NCBI GenBank assembly: GCA_009829735.1
Contig: CM020618.1
Coordinates: forward strand, 21,251,346 to 21,315,345
Length of the DNA: 64,000 nt
Direction of reading: 5' to 3'
Source: Pyropia yezoensis
Lineage: Eukaryota > Rhodophyta > Bangiophyceae > Bangiales > Bangiaceae
A model generated the notes under the pieces. It did not search any database, was not told where the DNA came from, and saw only the letters and a program-made list of their open reading frames with translations. A program made the position numbers and the translations under genes. Of the stretch, positions 20,396 through 30,310 are shown piece by piece (positions within the stretch are counted from its first letter, which is position 1; each line of letters begins with the position of its first letter).

Positions 20396-22156
20396 ATGGC
20401 TACCCTCCCTGGCACGACGGTGCCCGAAGGGGTAGACCCCGCGTCCCTTGACGCATCCCTGGTCACCGCGGGGGACGGTGCCCAACCCGGCGTTCTCCCT
20501 ACGGGTGAAGCAGACCTGGGTGTGACATCCGGTAGCGGACTGGAGTCCACAGGCGGCCAAGTACCACCTGCTCCCGTTCCTCCGGCTGTTCCTCCTGTGG
20601 GAGCCACCCCGGGGTCAACGGCGTTTGAGTCCGCTCGCAGCAGACGTCTCCCTCCTGTCGGTTCTACTCCTCAACCTCCAGGGATAGCCCCTGGTGTGCT
20701 TACTCCTGGACCCACACATGGCAGCTGGGTGTATACACCTCTTCCTGTGGGCACTAGCGATGCCAGAGGCACCGTTGTGACTGGTTCTACGGGTCTCCCT
20801 GAGACCTTGACTCCTGGGACCGGCCAAGCTTTTCCTCCCCTTGCATCCTATGGGGCGGGGAGCTCCAAGACCGGTAACCGGAGCAGCCGAAGGCGTCGGC
20901 GTCATCGCCGTCGCTCTAGCACCAGCGAGACCAGTTCCTCCAGCTCTGAGGAGGGATATGATTGGGATGCATCTCCCGGTCCCACCCGGCGCAGGATAGT
21001 CGAGTTTGACTTCCCTGCCCACCAAGTGGGAGATGCCACCCTGAACAAGGTCACGTATTGGGGTAACTACCGGCTGGAGAACCAAGACCAAGGTTACACC
21101 CGGAAGATGGCCAAGAAGATGGCGTCCCTGAACCGGCGAATGCAGCCGAGCTTCGGGGGACATCCTAAGTTTTCCGGGAAGAGACCGGCGCTTATCTTTG
21201 CCTTCCTGCGCCGGTTTGTCAAGGCATGCAACGACAACGATGTGTCCGAGGGCAAGGCTCTCTACCTCCTAGTTAACTTCGTGACCGGAGAAGCGGAACA
21301 GCGGTTTGCACAGGTTCTACCAGACTCTGCCGGACACATTGTCGGACGTACCGTCGCGAGTTATCCGGAGGCGGTCAACTGGCTCCTGTCCAACTACGCT
21401 GACGCGGACTCTCTGCGTAAAGCAGTCGGCAGGCTGAACCGGGCAACCATGGAAAGACAAGAGACTCCAGAGGCGTTCGCCCGTCGTGTCCGGGAGATGA
21501 GCGATGCTTGTGGCAACGTTTACCCTGAGGACAGGCTCAAGATGATCTTCTCGGAAGGGCTTCCTGAATATCTTCAAGTGGATGCGGAGAACTACAACCA
21601 GGAACATCAAGAACATACCTTCCAGCAGTTGATGGCCTACACCCAGGGCAAGTACCGGCAAGCCAGGGCCCTCCAAGCTCCCATGGTATCAACTCCCAAG
21701 CCGTTGTCGCGAGTTCGACCCGGACCCGACAAGTATAAGGGAGGTGATAGCCCTGTACCAGTACTCGCAGTTGGCGAGGCCTCACCCATGGGGTCAGGGG
21801 ACAAGTGGGGCGGCTTCGTTTCTAAGGAGCAACCTTCCCTAGTCGCCCCCAAGCAGGTCAAGAACCAGCGGTTCCGGTCTTGTTGGCTGTGCCAGAAGGA
21901 GGACCACATGTCTTACCAGTGCCCGACCATTCCCAAGGACCTCCAGGAGAAACTCAAGCGTCAAGGACTGGTGTTTGCAAAGGCGGTCAACTGGGCTGAC
22001 CGGCGGGCACCCTCCAAGATGGACAAGGCACAGGTACATGCAATCCGAGTGGCAACCTTACAGAGCATCACGGAGGCTCTGGTAAGGGAAGCTCCTACGG
22101 ACTTCGACCTGGAGACCGAAACCTCTAAGGACTCCTCGGACCCGGGAAACGAGTAG
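20396..22156 (+). CDS. gag: Gag polyprotein, element 1a (586 aa)
   Basis: The ATG at 20396 (CAACATGGC) is preferred over earlier near-cognate starts because the same start is conserved in copy 1b. Residues 1-200 are Pro/Gly/Thr-rich and end in an Arg/Ser block (SSRRRRRHRRRSS). The capsid-like helical region lies at roughly 220-430 (LIFAFLRRFVKACND ... EGLPEYLQVDAENY). A single CCHC zinc knuckle, C-x2-C-x4-H-x4-C, is at residues 496-509 (CWLCQKEDHMSYQC) and would bind the RNA genome. The frame stops at a TAG that lies 4 nt downstream of a -1 slippery heptamer, so a minority of ribosomes would make Gag-Pol. Gag builds the cytoplasmic virus-like particle. Confidence 0.9.
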   Translation: MATLPGTTVPEGVDPASLDASLVTAGDGAQPGVLPTGEADLGVTSGSGLESTGGQVPPAPVPPAVPPVGATPGSTAFESARSRRLPPVGSTPQPPGIAPGVLTPGPTHGSWVYTPLPVGTSDARGTVVTGSTGLPETLTPGTGQAFPPLASYGAGSSKTGNRSSRRRRRHRRRSSTSETSSSSSEEGYDWDASPGPTRRRIVEFDFPAHQVGDATLNKVTYWGNYRLENQDQGYTRKMAKKMASLNRRMQPSFGGHPKFSGKRPALIFAFLRRFVKACNDNDVSEGKALYLLVNFVTGEAEQRFAQVLPDSAGHIVGRTVASYPEAVNWLLSNYADADSLRKAVGRLNRATMERQETPEAFARRVREMSDACGNVYPEDRLKMIFSEGLPEYLQVDAENYNQEHQEHTFQQLMAYTQGKYRQARALQAPMVSTPKPLSRVRPGPDKYKGGDSPVPVLAVGEASPMGSGDKWGGFVSKEQPSLVAPKQVKNQRFRSCWLCQKEDHMSYQCPTIPKDLQEKLKRQGLVFAKAVNWADRRAPSKMDKAQVHAIRVATLQSITEALVREAPTDFDLETETSKDSSDPGNE

Positions 22157-22184
22157 GGCAGGCGCTCTCCCCAAGCGTCTTCCC
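22144..22184 (+). promoter_or_regulatory. -1 ribosomal frameshift signal between gag and pol (1a)
   Basis: The slippery heptamer GGGAAAC (22144-22150) is in the correct register (CCG GGA AAC in the gag frame), three codons before the gag TAG counting that stop. Slipping by -1 enters the pol frame, which is open from 22129 onward. Downstream, AGGCGCT (22160-22166) pairs with AGCGTCT (22174-22180) around a 7-nt loop, and GGG/CCC (22156-22158 with 22182-22184) can extend the stem past one mismatch. The spacer is about 5-9 nt, typical for -1 frameshifting. In copy 1b a stem pair changes from G-C to A-U, conserving pairing. Confidence 0.8.
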
Positions 22185-25100
22185 GAATCTCCAACGGCAG
22201 GGTACTTCTACCCGTTCTCCCCTTGCGTACCGGGAGAAAGGACGGCAGTTACCCGCTCAACCGGTAGCCGCCTGGACACCCTGTGTGTTCAAGAGGACAT
22301 TGCTCGTCCTGCGTAAAGAAAACCTCAAGATTAATGCTCGTATGCGTGTGGGGGATAGCCTCCCCCAAGCTGTTACGCCGGTGGTTGACACGGGAGCCGG
22401 ACCAAGCGTCATCACTGAGAACCTGTTACCTCCGGGCTGGCGTCGACATGCCTGGAGAGCGCCTACCCGGACCCATATCGTCGACGCTTCGGGTCAAACC
22501 CTACGACCGCTTGGCCGTCTTCCTGTCGCCATCTATGTCAACAATGAACCAGTGCTTTTTCCCTTTCTAGTAGTCAAGACCCTATCAGTCCCCCTCATCC
22601 TAGGCTGGGACTTCCAGAAGCAGCATGTCAAGAGCATCCTACCCGGAGAAGGGAAGGTCCAGTTCAATCATGGGTTTGTGTCACCGGTATTGGAACATCT
22701 GGACGCCAAGGTTCGTGTAGCCAAGAGCAAGAGGGAACGCATCCCACCCTCTACCTTGACTCTCTTCAAACCGGTGCTCCTACCTCCTCGCTCGGAGACC
22801 AAGGTTCAAGTAACGACCCGGATTGCAGGTCAATGCCTGATCTACGGACGTAAGGAATTTCTGGCGAAACACCGGTTATACTTGGCCCACGGACATCACA
22901 AGAAGGTAGAAAGGCACACCCCGTTCTCGGTGCTAATCGTCAACGTGAGCCGGAAGCCAATAACCCTCGCCAAGGGCACCCGAGTTGGTACAGCAGAGCC
23001 TTACCGGGGATCCGCCCGTGCTATGAGCAAGGAAGACCTCCTGAACCTGCAACAAGAACTGGCATCCAACTTGACGGCCTTAGACGTACCTCCGAAACAA
23101 GAGCAGGCTGGCAGCGCTACTCCGAAACCCGAACAAGCACCACCCGGGATGCCGAAGGTCAAGCAACAAAATGTCCCTCCCGACTTGAAGGAGGCGCTGG
23201 AGAAGCTTCTCCAGGAATATCGGCACCTGTGGTCGGGAGAGCTGGGCAAGATGGACGCCACTCTACACCGGATTCAACTCAAGCCGGAAGCTAAACCAGT
23301 GCACATGCAACCATATCGGGCTGGACCTCATCGCCGGGATGAGATTGAGAAGCAGGTTAACAAGATGCTCAAGATGGATGTTATCGAGCCGTCTGATGGC
23401 GAGTGGGCTTTCCCGGCGGTAGTCGACCCGAAAACCGGCGGTCACTTCCGTTTCTGCGTTGACTACAGGCGCCTGAACGAGATGACAGTCAAGGACGTAT
23501 ACCCGATACCCCGGATGGATGATTGCCTCGACTTTCTTGGTGATGCCACCCTCTTCTCGACGCTGGATTGTAATGCCGGTTACTGGCAGATCCCTCTGGC
23601 TGACGAGGACAAGGACAAGACCACCTTCACGTGCCACCTGGGACTATTCCGGTGCAAGCGTCTTCCTTTTGGTCTCACCAATGCTCCGGCGACCTTCCAG
23701 AGAGCCATCGACATCATCCTGTCCGGGCTAAGGTGGAGAACATGTTTAGTCTACCTGGACGACATTATCGTTTTCTCCAAGACCCCAGCGGAACACCTGG
23801 AGCACCTTCGGGAGGTCCTGGCCCTCCTGTCCAAGGCTGGAGTTACCCTCAAGGCCGAGAAGTGCCACCTGTTTGAGACTGAGGTGGAGTATCTGGGGCA
23901 CGTGCTGAGTCCGGGGGAGCTCCGAGTCAATGAGAAGAAGATCAAGGCCCTCCGGCATGCACGGCAACCCAAAACCCAGACGGAACTCAAGAGCTTCCTG
24001 GGTATGTGCAACGTCTATCGCCGGTTCGTACGGGACTATGCTCTGATTGCCCGGCCACTGACCAAGCTGACCAGCAAGAAGCTTCCCGCACAACTCCCGG
24101 TGTTCGACGAGAAGCAGACCGCGGCCTTCGAAGAGCTCAAGAAGCGCCTGACCACCACTCCAGTACTGGCGTTACCCAAGCGGGAGGGCCAGTTTGTTCT
24201 GGGGACGGATGCCTGTGGCGTCCAGGTGGGGTGCTCACTACTCCAGCAGCAACCTGATGGGCACTTCCTCCAGATAGGCTACTACAGTCGCGTCTTGACT
24301 CCAGCTGAGAAGAACTATTCCACGACCGAGCGCGAGTGCTTGGCAGCCGTCTGGGCTTGCTTCCTGTTACGGCCATATCTTGAAGGACAAGAGTTCCTCA
24401 TCCGGACGGACCACGCCAGCCTAAGGTGGCTGCTATGTATGGACAGCAGTCAAGGAAGGGTCGCCCGGTGGCGCCTACGCCTTTCGGAGTTCAAGTACAA
24501 GGTGTGCACCAGAGCAGGGAGGGTGCACCACTGCGCCGACACCATGTCCCGGCTGGAGACTCCTGCAGCCGACACCGGTCCTATCCCGGAGGAAATACCT
24601 TGTTTCATCCTCCCGAATGTCGGACGTGGCTGGTACGCTCCCCTGTATGAGACACCTGAAGCTCATCAACCGGTGACCATTCACCGGATGCTGGAGGCAC
24701 AACTGACGGACCCTCAATGCTTGGAGCTTCGCCACCAAATGGACCTGAACCGGAACAGTCGTTTCTCCGAGTCTACGGACGGACTCCTAGTACGGGTGTC
24801 ACCCTTCGATGGGGCAACTCAAGTCTACGTACCCCGGGGCCTACGAGCAGACATCCTACGCCTGGAGCACTCGTCTCCCCAGGCCGGACATCCTGGTATC
24901 AATCGGATGTATGCTTCCATGAGACGACACTATTTCTGGGAAACCATGGCCAGTGACGTCCATAAGTACCTGGAGGCTTTTGTTTCGTGTGCAAGGAACC
25001 GGTTGTCCCAGAAGAAGAAGACTTCTAAGCTACGCCTATTCCCTGCGGCGGAGCCCTTTGCAAGCTTAAGCATGGACATCCTGGGGCCCCTACCTGAAAC

Positions 25101-26244
25101 ATCCAGTGGCAACATATACCTGCTCATCATTTGTGACCGGTTCTCCAAGTTCACTCGAGCAATCCCGCTGAGGACCATCACGGCTCTGGATGTCACGTCA
25201 GCCTTCTGCGAGTACTGGATAGCTACCTACGGCCCTCCAGACTCCGTCTTAACCGACAACGGTCCCCAGTTTGCATCCCTGTTCTTCCAAGGAGTCTGTG
25301 ACCTGATGGGCATCAAGAACTTGTACACCACGACGTACCACCCGCAAACGAACGGCCAGGTGGAACGATTCAACAGGACCCTAGTGGACATGCTACGGCA
25401 CTACGTGGAGGAGCACCAAGAAGACTGGGACGAGCTCCTGGCTGTCCTCACTCTAGCCTACAACTCCCGAGTTCACCGGACAACGGGAGTCGCTCCACTC
25501 GACTTTGTCACCCCAAGGCGGCTGACCAACTTCTCCCAGGAAAGAATACCAGACGGTCTCCAGCCTGCACTGAAGTCAGGTCCCAAGGCAAAGGATGAGT
25601 TCCTGGAACAACTGAAGCTCCTGCTCCCAAGAGTCAAGGAGTCAATCTCGAAGACCCAGGAGCGATACAAGCGGGGCTATGACAAGGGCGTTCGGGAAAA
25701 GAACAAGGAACTGGGTGGTGGCGACTGGGTTTTTGTGGACAACCATAGCAAGACCCGGGGGGAGCTGGACTCGAAGACGGATGGACCTTATGAGATCCTG
25801 AATACGGACGGTTGGACCTTTCTTCTAGACGTGGATGGCTCCCCGTACCGCGTGAGCAGCGACCATGTCACCCGAGCTCCACCGCCAAGCCAACGGGACT
25901 TGACCCGGCGCAAGCGGGCTGCAGTACCCTGGCTATCCCAAGAAGAAGGTCGGGAATATGTCTACGTCAAGTTTGTGGACCATGCCTGGAGAGACGGACG
26001 CCTGTACCTGCGAGTACGCTGGTTCGGTTTTAACCCGGCAGATGATACCTGGGAACCCTCAAACCGGCTACCCATCGCGGATGTCTGTGCCTACACGCGA
26101 CGGAACGGGATAGAGGGCACTCCAGTGGCCAGAGCCGGCAAGATTCTGGAGTCGGACTCGGAGGAGGACCAAGAGGATGGGGCCAACCAAGACCCTCGGG
26201 ACGAGCCGAGTTCATCCGCAACGGATGCGGAACAAGAGGATTGA
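22150..26244 (+). CDS. pol: Pol polyprotein, element 1a (about 1364 aa after frameshift)
   Basis: Numbering from the shift point: retroviral-type protease with VVDTGAG (D at about 80); reverse transcriptase with FRFCVDYRRLN, LDCNAGYWQI and catalytic YLDD at 535-538; RNase H with FVLGTDACG, TERECLA and RTDHASL; integrase with an H-H-C-C finger and catalytic D976, D1036, E1072 (D-x59-D-x35-E); and a C-terminal chromodomain-like module at about 1268-1320 (YVYVKFVDHAW...RWFGFNPADDTWEP). No ATG is needed if it is made by frameshift. Oddities: the first integrase zinc Cys is Phe at residue 944 (copy 1b has Cys), and the RT has DPKTGGHF where 1b has VPKPGGHF. This copy is open but possibly weak. Confidence 0.93.
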   Translation, partial: RVGQALSPSVFPNLQRQGTSTRSPLAYREKGRQLPAQPVAAWTPCVFKRTLLVLRKENLKINARMRVGDSLPQAVTPVVDTGAGPSVITENLLPPGWRRHAWRAPTRTHIVDASGQTLRPLGRLPVAIYVNNEPVLFPFLVVKTLSVPLILGWDFQKQHVKSILPGEGKVQFNHGFVSPVLEHLDAKVRVAKSKRERIPPSTLTLFKPVLLPPRSETKVQVTTRIAGQCLIYGRKEFLAKHRLYLAHGHHKKVERHTPFSVLIVNVSRKPITLAKGTRVGTAEPYRGSARAMSKEDLLNLQQELASNLTALDVPPKQEQAGSATPKPEQAPPGMPKVKQQNVPPDLKEALEKLLQEYRHLWSGELGKMDATLHRIQLKPEAKPVHMQPYRAGPHRRDEIEKQVNKMLKMDVIEPSDGEWAFPAVVDPKTGGHFRFCVDYRRLNEMTVKDVYPIPRMDDCLDFLGDATLFSTLDCNAGYWQIPLADEDKDKTTFTCHLGLFRCKRLPFGLTNAPATFQRAIDIILSGLRWRTCLVYLDDIIVFSKTPAEHLEHLREVLALLSKAGVTLKAEKCHLFETEVEYLGHVLSPGELRVNEKKIKALRHARQPKTQTELKSFLGMCNVYRRFVRDYALIARPLTKLTSKKLPAQLPVFDEKQTAAFEELKKRLTTTPVLALPKREGQFVLGTDACGVQVGCSLLQQQPDGHFLQIGYYSRVLTPAEKNYSTTERECLAAVWACFLLRPYLEGQEFLIRTDHASLRWLLCMDSSQGRVARWRLRLSEFKYKVCTRAGRVHHCADTMSRLETPAADTGPIPEEIPCFILPNVGRGWYAPLYETPEAHQPVTIHRMLEAQLTDPQCLELRHQMDLNRNSRFSESTDGLLVRVSPFDGATQVYVPRGLRADILRLEHSSPQAGHPGINRMYASMRRHYFWETMASDVHKYLEAFVSCARNRLSQKKKTSKLRLFPAAEPFASLSMDILGPLPETSSGNIYLLIICDRFSKFTRAIPLRTITALDVTSAFCEYWIATYGPPDSVLTDNGPQFASLFFQGVCDLMGIKNLYTTTYHPQTNGQVERFNRTLVDMLRHYVEEHQEDWDELLAVLTLAYNSRVHRTTGVAPLDFVTPRRLTNFSQERIPDGLQPALKSGPKAKDEFLEQLKLLLPRVKESISKTQERYKRGYDKGVREKNKELGGGDWVFVDNHSKTRGELDSKTDGPYEILNTDGWTFLLDVDGSPYRVSSDHVTRAPPPSQRDLTRRKRAAVPWLSQEEGREYVYVKFVDHAWRDGRLYLRVRWFGFNPADDTWEPSNRLPIADVCAYTRRNGIEGTPVARAGKILESDSEEDQEDGANQDPRDEPSSSATDAEQED

Positions 26245-26389
26245 GAAGAAGGGAACGGGTATATCAAGGAGAACACGCAATACAAGCATGGAACAATCAA
26301 GGAAAACAAGCACCCGCTCGGGCAACCCTTCTCTCCGCCTCTTCCCTCCTCGCTTCTCCCAAGACCCTCACCCTCCTTGCCTCCAACTA
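26245..26389. other. Convergent gap between pol and antisense ORF (1a)
   Basis: Only about 145 bp separate the pol stop (TGA at 26242-26244) from the end of the antisense frame. It probably holds 3'-end signals for both transcripts. I see no clear hairpin comparable to the one in family 2. Confidence 0.4.
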
Positions 26390-28507
26390 CTACTCCCGGC
26401 GCGGACGCTGAGCCGCGGGAGTGTCCTCCAGCGCTGCCTCCGCGGCACGACGGGAACCGGAGGAAGACGGGATGACGTAGTGCGGTGGACGCGGTGCATC
26501 CCGGTATGACGCCATCGGAGTAGTACCGGTAGTTGCCGGGGGCTCCCGCTCATCCAGATATGCCCGTCGGCGCCCCTGGAAGCCAGTGAAGGTTTCTGAC
26601 CACTGCTGGGCCAAGCCATGCCGCGTCAAGGTCGCCAGAAGTTCGCCAACCACCGGGCTGTTCGACATCTGGCCGCTGTCCGCGCAAGCAAACACCCGGT
26701 CAACCACGTTGTTCAAGACGCTGGCGTATGTGCCCAGCACCAGGGAAGACCCGACGCCCTGAACCTGCACCGGAAGACGACCCAGCTGGTCTTCAATCAT
26801 ACCGACGTCGTACTGGTCGCATGTCGGGCCACCTTAGTTCAGGTACCAGTCAGGCACCCGGAAGCGGGTAAGGCGCAGAGTCGGCGCCGGAATCTCGAAC
26901 CGCCCCGAGGATGACACCACCGGACGGTCCACAACGGCCCCCGAAACCGGAGTACCCAATTCCAGCGGAGGCACAGCGCCGCCGGCGTTGGAAGAAGGCG
27001 TCCGAGGCGGAGCGGCCGGAGTGGTAGGCGATTGCACGGTCACCCCCAGACTCGCCGCAGACAGGCGCGGTGCCGGAGGAGCTTGAAGTACCGGCACAGC
27101 CGGAACAGGGCGTGAACGCGCCGGCGACGGTTCAGGCGAGGCCACCGGGGCGACAGGTGCAACAGGAGGAAGCGGAGCCGCCGCAGACGCCTGACCGACC
27201 GCCGCGGCCCATCCCGACTCCTGCACCGGCGGCCCAACTGGTAGAAGATCAAGGGCGGCCGGGGCAGGAAAGCTACCTAGCTGCGGCCACGCCGGAAGCG
27301 GCGTCGCCAGCTGCACCTTGGCCGGAGAAGACTGGTAGACCACCTGCGCCCAACCGAAGCCATCCCGACGCGGGCGGTTCTGGTCGGCAATCGCGTTCAA
27401 GAAGTTCCGGTCATGCACCGGCACCAGACGCCGGAAGTCAATCATCGCCTGGAAGAGCCCCTTGTACTCTTCGTCCTGGCTGCACAGGAAGTCGACGGTC
27501 AACTTGTCGACAATCCAGACCATCAGGAGGTCAGGGAGAAACCAAAGCCGGTTGGACACCAAGACCTCGTGAAGCCAGTGGTTGGCCGCCAAGACTGTCA
27601 TCTCGGACGTGTACATCATGTACGGGATCGAGTGGAAGAAGCCCTTGATCGACGCCTGAGTCAAGGCGTCCAAGAAGTACCAGGTGAAGGGGATGCTGAA
27701 AGGAGCAAACCCGACCGGGATCTCGACTTCCTGCTGCTGCGGGATGACCTTGGGGTAGTACGCCGCCCGGTTAGCCTTATCCAGCTTCCAGAACTCCTGA
27801 TGGTTGCAGCTCACGGGGAAGTCACGCTGACGGCCGCGTCGCTCGCCTTGCTCCCGTGCCGGTGACAACTTGGAGTACTTCCGGGTCAAGAAAGGCGGCT
27901 CCAGAGCGACCATGCTCGGACGGGGGTCGCAGTTCAAGCTCCCCGACCCCTTGAGCGCCTCGTCTCGGACCTTGAGCGCCCGGTGGACGTACCCTTCCTC
28001 CTCCGGCCACCTGAGAACGGACGCGGACACGCGACGCTCGGTCAAGGGCAGATCCAGCACCAGCGCGAAGGGGAGATCCTCCAGACGAGCAACCCAAGAG
28101 GAACCCGAGAAGCTCTGGGAGCGGTCTAGTGCCAGGCGCATCTGGTCCGCCGTGTGAAGACGAGCCTTATCCATCTCCGTCAAGACCCCGCGCTGGAGTT
28201 CCTTGCGCCAGAGGTCCAAGCAATCCTGCTGGCACTGGGCCGCGCCGGCGTTGCCGACCACCGTGGAGTAACGCCGGGCCGCCAGAGGGTCCTGCCCAAG
28301 AAGCATCTCCGGGAGACCCACCGGGGGGGTCTCGACCGGGTGCATCTCAGAAGCCGGGGGAACCCGATCCGTCCCCGCCGTGGCGACCGGCGCCGACATC
28401 GACACCCGAGGAACCGGAGGCAGGAGAGGGGCGCGACTACCCGAGTTCTCCTCCGCAACACTCACCGCCGGAACCACGGGCCCAGCTTGGATCTCGGAAC
28501 TGGACAT
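26390..28507 (-). pseudogene. Antisense ORF of element 1a (about 705 codons, one nonsense codon)
   Basis: Read on the strand opposite to gag-pol, between pol and the 3' LTR. ATG at 28507 (MSSSEIQAG), 185 bp from the LTR. Residues 1-90 are Pro/Ser-rich. The central part (about 130-400) is conserved with copies 1b and 1c: LDLPLTERRVSASVLRW, PSMVALEPPFLTRKYS, SCNHQEFWKLDKANRAAYYPK, VEIPVGFAPFSIPFTWYFLD, AANHWLHEVL and VHDRNFLNAIADQNRPRRDG. A Pro/Ala-rich linker follows, then a conserved C-terminal block (QLGRLPVQVQGVGSSLVLGTY). A TAA at 26834-26836 replaces the CAA seen in 1b. No known domain is recognised. It parallels the antisense ORF of family 2. The function is unknown. Confidence 0.85.
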
Positions 28508-28675
28508 GACGTCCAGACTCCGGGGGAACGAGAGGGCCAAGGTGAAGGAGAGAAGGGGAGCAGAGAACCGGAGCAGGTGATCGTGACCAGGGTGAAGACG
28601 CTCGACCTCGGCACCGGTATGGACGTGCTCGAGGCTGTGCACGGTGGCACCTGGTTCGGCCCGAGGACGTGCCGG

Positions 28676-28691
28676 ACTAGGGAGGGAGCTA
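28676..28691 (+). other. Polypurine tract, element 1a
   Basis: AGGGAGGGAGC lies just before the 3' LTR (CTAGGGAGGGAGCTA|TGTAGC) and would prime plus-strand synthesis. Confidence 0.65.
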
Positions 28692-29262
28692 TGTAGCATC
28701 CCTGGCCCCGACTTGGCGCCGACCCGGGACTACGTCCAGAGGGCACCAGGTGCCAGAACACGCCCGCCGTGTGGTGATGGTTGGCGGCCGTGGCCCGTGC
28801 CCGGCACTGGGATGCGGTGGACTACGCTATCCACACGTGAGAGAGGGATTGCTGATGGGTTTTTGCATACTTGTGAGGGACTTGATTTGAGAGAATTTGA
28901 GTGTGAGATTAGTGAGTGGGAATAGAATTAGTAGTGATAGTGGCCCCCGACCTGACGAGGTTAGACTCGGGTCGGGGCCACTCGGGGTTATGGGGGGGCT
29001 ACCTGGCCAACGTGCCGAGGCTCCCCCAGATGCACGTGAAGAGGGACAGCGAGGCGCCCTTGGCCCGCGCCCTCAGGAAAAAGACAACTGCGCGTTTGCT
29101 TTCCTCTTCCCCGTGTGCACTACCGTGCGTATCTGTTTGCTCTGCGAGCAGGCACGTGAGGCAACAGGCATACCATTCTCGTAGTTCCCCTTTCTGTGTT
29201 ACCTGTCCCTTTCCCCCGAGGGATATTGACACGTGTCTGAGAGGATCGAGTTTTATACCACA
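28692..29262 (+). repeat. 3' LTR of element 1a
   Basis: Same 571 bp as the 5' LTR, with ACGTC in place of ACAAC near the start and GTGAAG in place of GTTAAG as the differences I noticed. It is followed by the target duplication GTAGG. Confidence 0.95.
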
Positions 29263-29438
29263 GTAGGAAACGCGGTCAATGACGAGGACTTGGCATAAAG
29301 GTGAGATAAGAAAGAGTCCCACAGCGTCCTCCGGGTCCACGCGGACGCCCGCCAAGCAACAGCGTTTATGTTTTTCAACGTGGCCCAAACTTAATTGAAT
29401 TAGAACAGTATTTGCATGAGATGGTCCGGTATTGTCCA

Positions 29439-29543
29439 TCCCGGTAAAAGTGGACGTGCACAGGTCGTGCAGTGTGGGTTTGATTGGTCCCGTGGCAGAT
29501 ATTTGACATGATCACGACACGTACGCGTCCACTTTTTACGGGA
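29439..29543. repeat. 19-bp inverted repeat next to a TATA-like box
   Basis: TCCCGGTAAAAGTGGACGT (29439-29457) faces GCGTCCACTTTTTACGGGA (29525-29543): 17 of 19 positions pair, with 67 bp between. CTATAAATG follows at 29548. Confidence 0.7.
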
Positions 29544-29750
29544 CGCACTATAAATGTGTTGAGGATTGTTCGCCAGAGTGCTCTGGGGACCGTCTCAGCT
29601 ACTATTCGTTATAGTTAGTTTTCGTATAGTCTTGCAAGATGTATTTCGAACCGTATAAGTGACAACACACAGTGTATCAGGCCCTTTCGCAGTTCGGCTT
29701 TGTATAAACATACGTAACGTCGCTTTGATTGGTCGAACGGGTTGTACGGG

Positions 29751-29806
29751 CGTGATAACGTTATGACGTACGCGGCCGGCTCGCGTACGGCATGACGTTA
29801 TAACGC
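29751..29806. repeat. Imperfect palindrome
   Basis: GATAACGTTATGACGTACGCG and CGCGTACGGCATGACGTTATAAC form arms around GCCGGCT with a few mismatches and indels. Confidence 0.55.
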
Positions 29807-30310
29807 CGTCCACGTCCCAGCCTGGTCTGAGTGATCTAGAAACCAATTGGTAGTAAATACACAATTGCATGTGTGCTGTCGAACGGACGAAGACGAAGGA
29901 TCCGCACGCTGTGACGAGCAACATATCCCTAAAGCGCTTCTCTTCTTGCGCTCACGTTCACGCATCCAGTTGAGAAGAGGAGCCAATTCGTCGACTTCGT
30001 CCTACAGCGCACGATATAAAGTTGCCGGGTACACGTCAAGGGCGGCGCTGATGTCAATGTAGCTTCCGCCCCCTATCTATCGAAGGGCAATGGCGGTGCG
30101 CACCTCAGTGGGAACGCCGCGACGGGGGAGGCGCGGATTCAGGACGTTTATGAGATCATGGAAGGCGGGGACTGGCATGCGCATTTCCCGGTCGAATTGC
30201 CTGCCATACGCTGCCTCTACGTCGTCGACAGACACGCGGGGGTTTGGGTGAAAACGAGTAGACCGGACTCCTCTCTGTAGGCTTGGGTATCACGCCCCTA
30301 AAACCGGGGC

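Larger units (their letters stand above)
19612..29262 (+). mobile_element. Element 1a: full-length Ty3/gypsy-type LTR retrotransposon with chromodomain
   Basis: Two 571-bp LTRs differing at about three positions by eye bound 9651 bp, flanked by a 5-bp target duplication GTAGG (19607-19611 and 29263-29267). Internal order: primer-binding site, gag, -1 frameshift site, pol (protease, RT, RNase H, integrase, chromodomain), then an open frame on the opposite strand, polypurine tract and 3' LTR. Integrase after RT places it in Ty3/gypsy; the C-terminal chromodomain is a chromovirus trait. LTR similarity indicates a recent insertion. Damage seen: one nonsense codon in the antisense frame and a Cys-to-Phe change in the integrase zinc site. 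Confidence 0.95.

Noticed and set aside
28508..28699. Extended N-terminus of the 1a antisense protein into the 3' LTR
   Set aside because: The upstream extension has no support in copy 1b beyond similarity of DNA, and it would translate the polypurine tract and LTR edge. The ATG at 28507 is the first shared good start.
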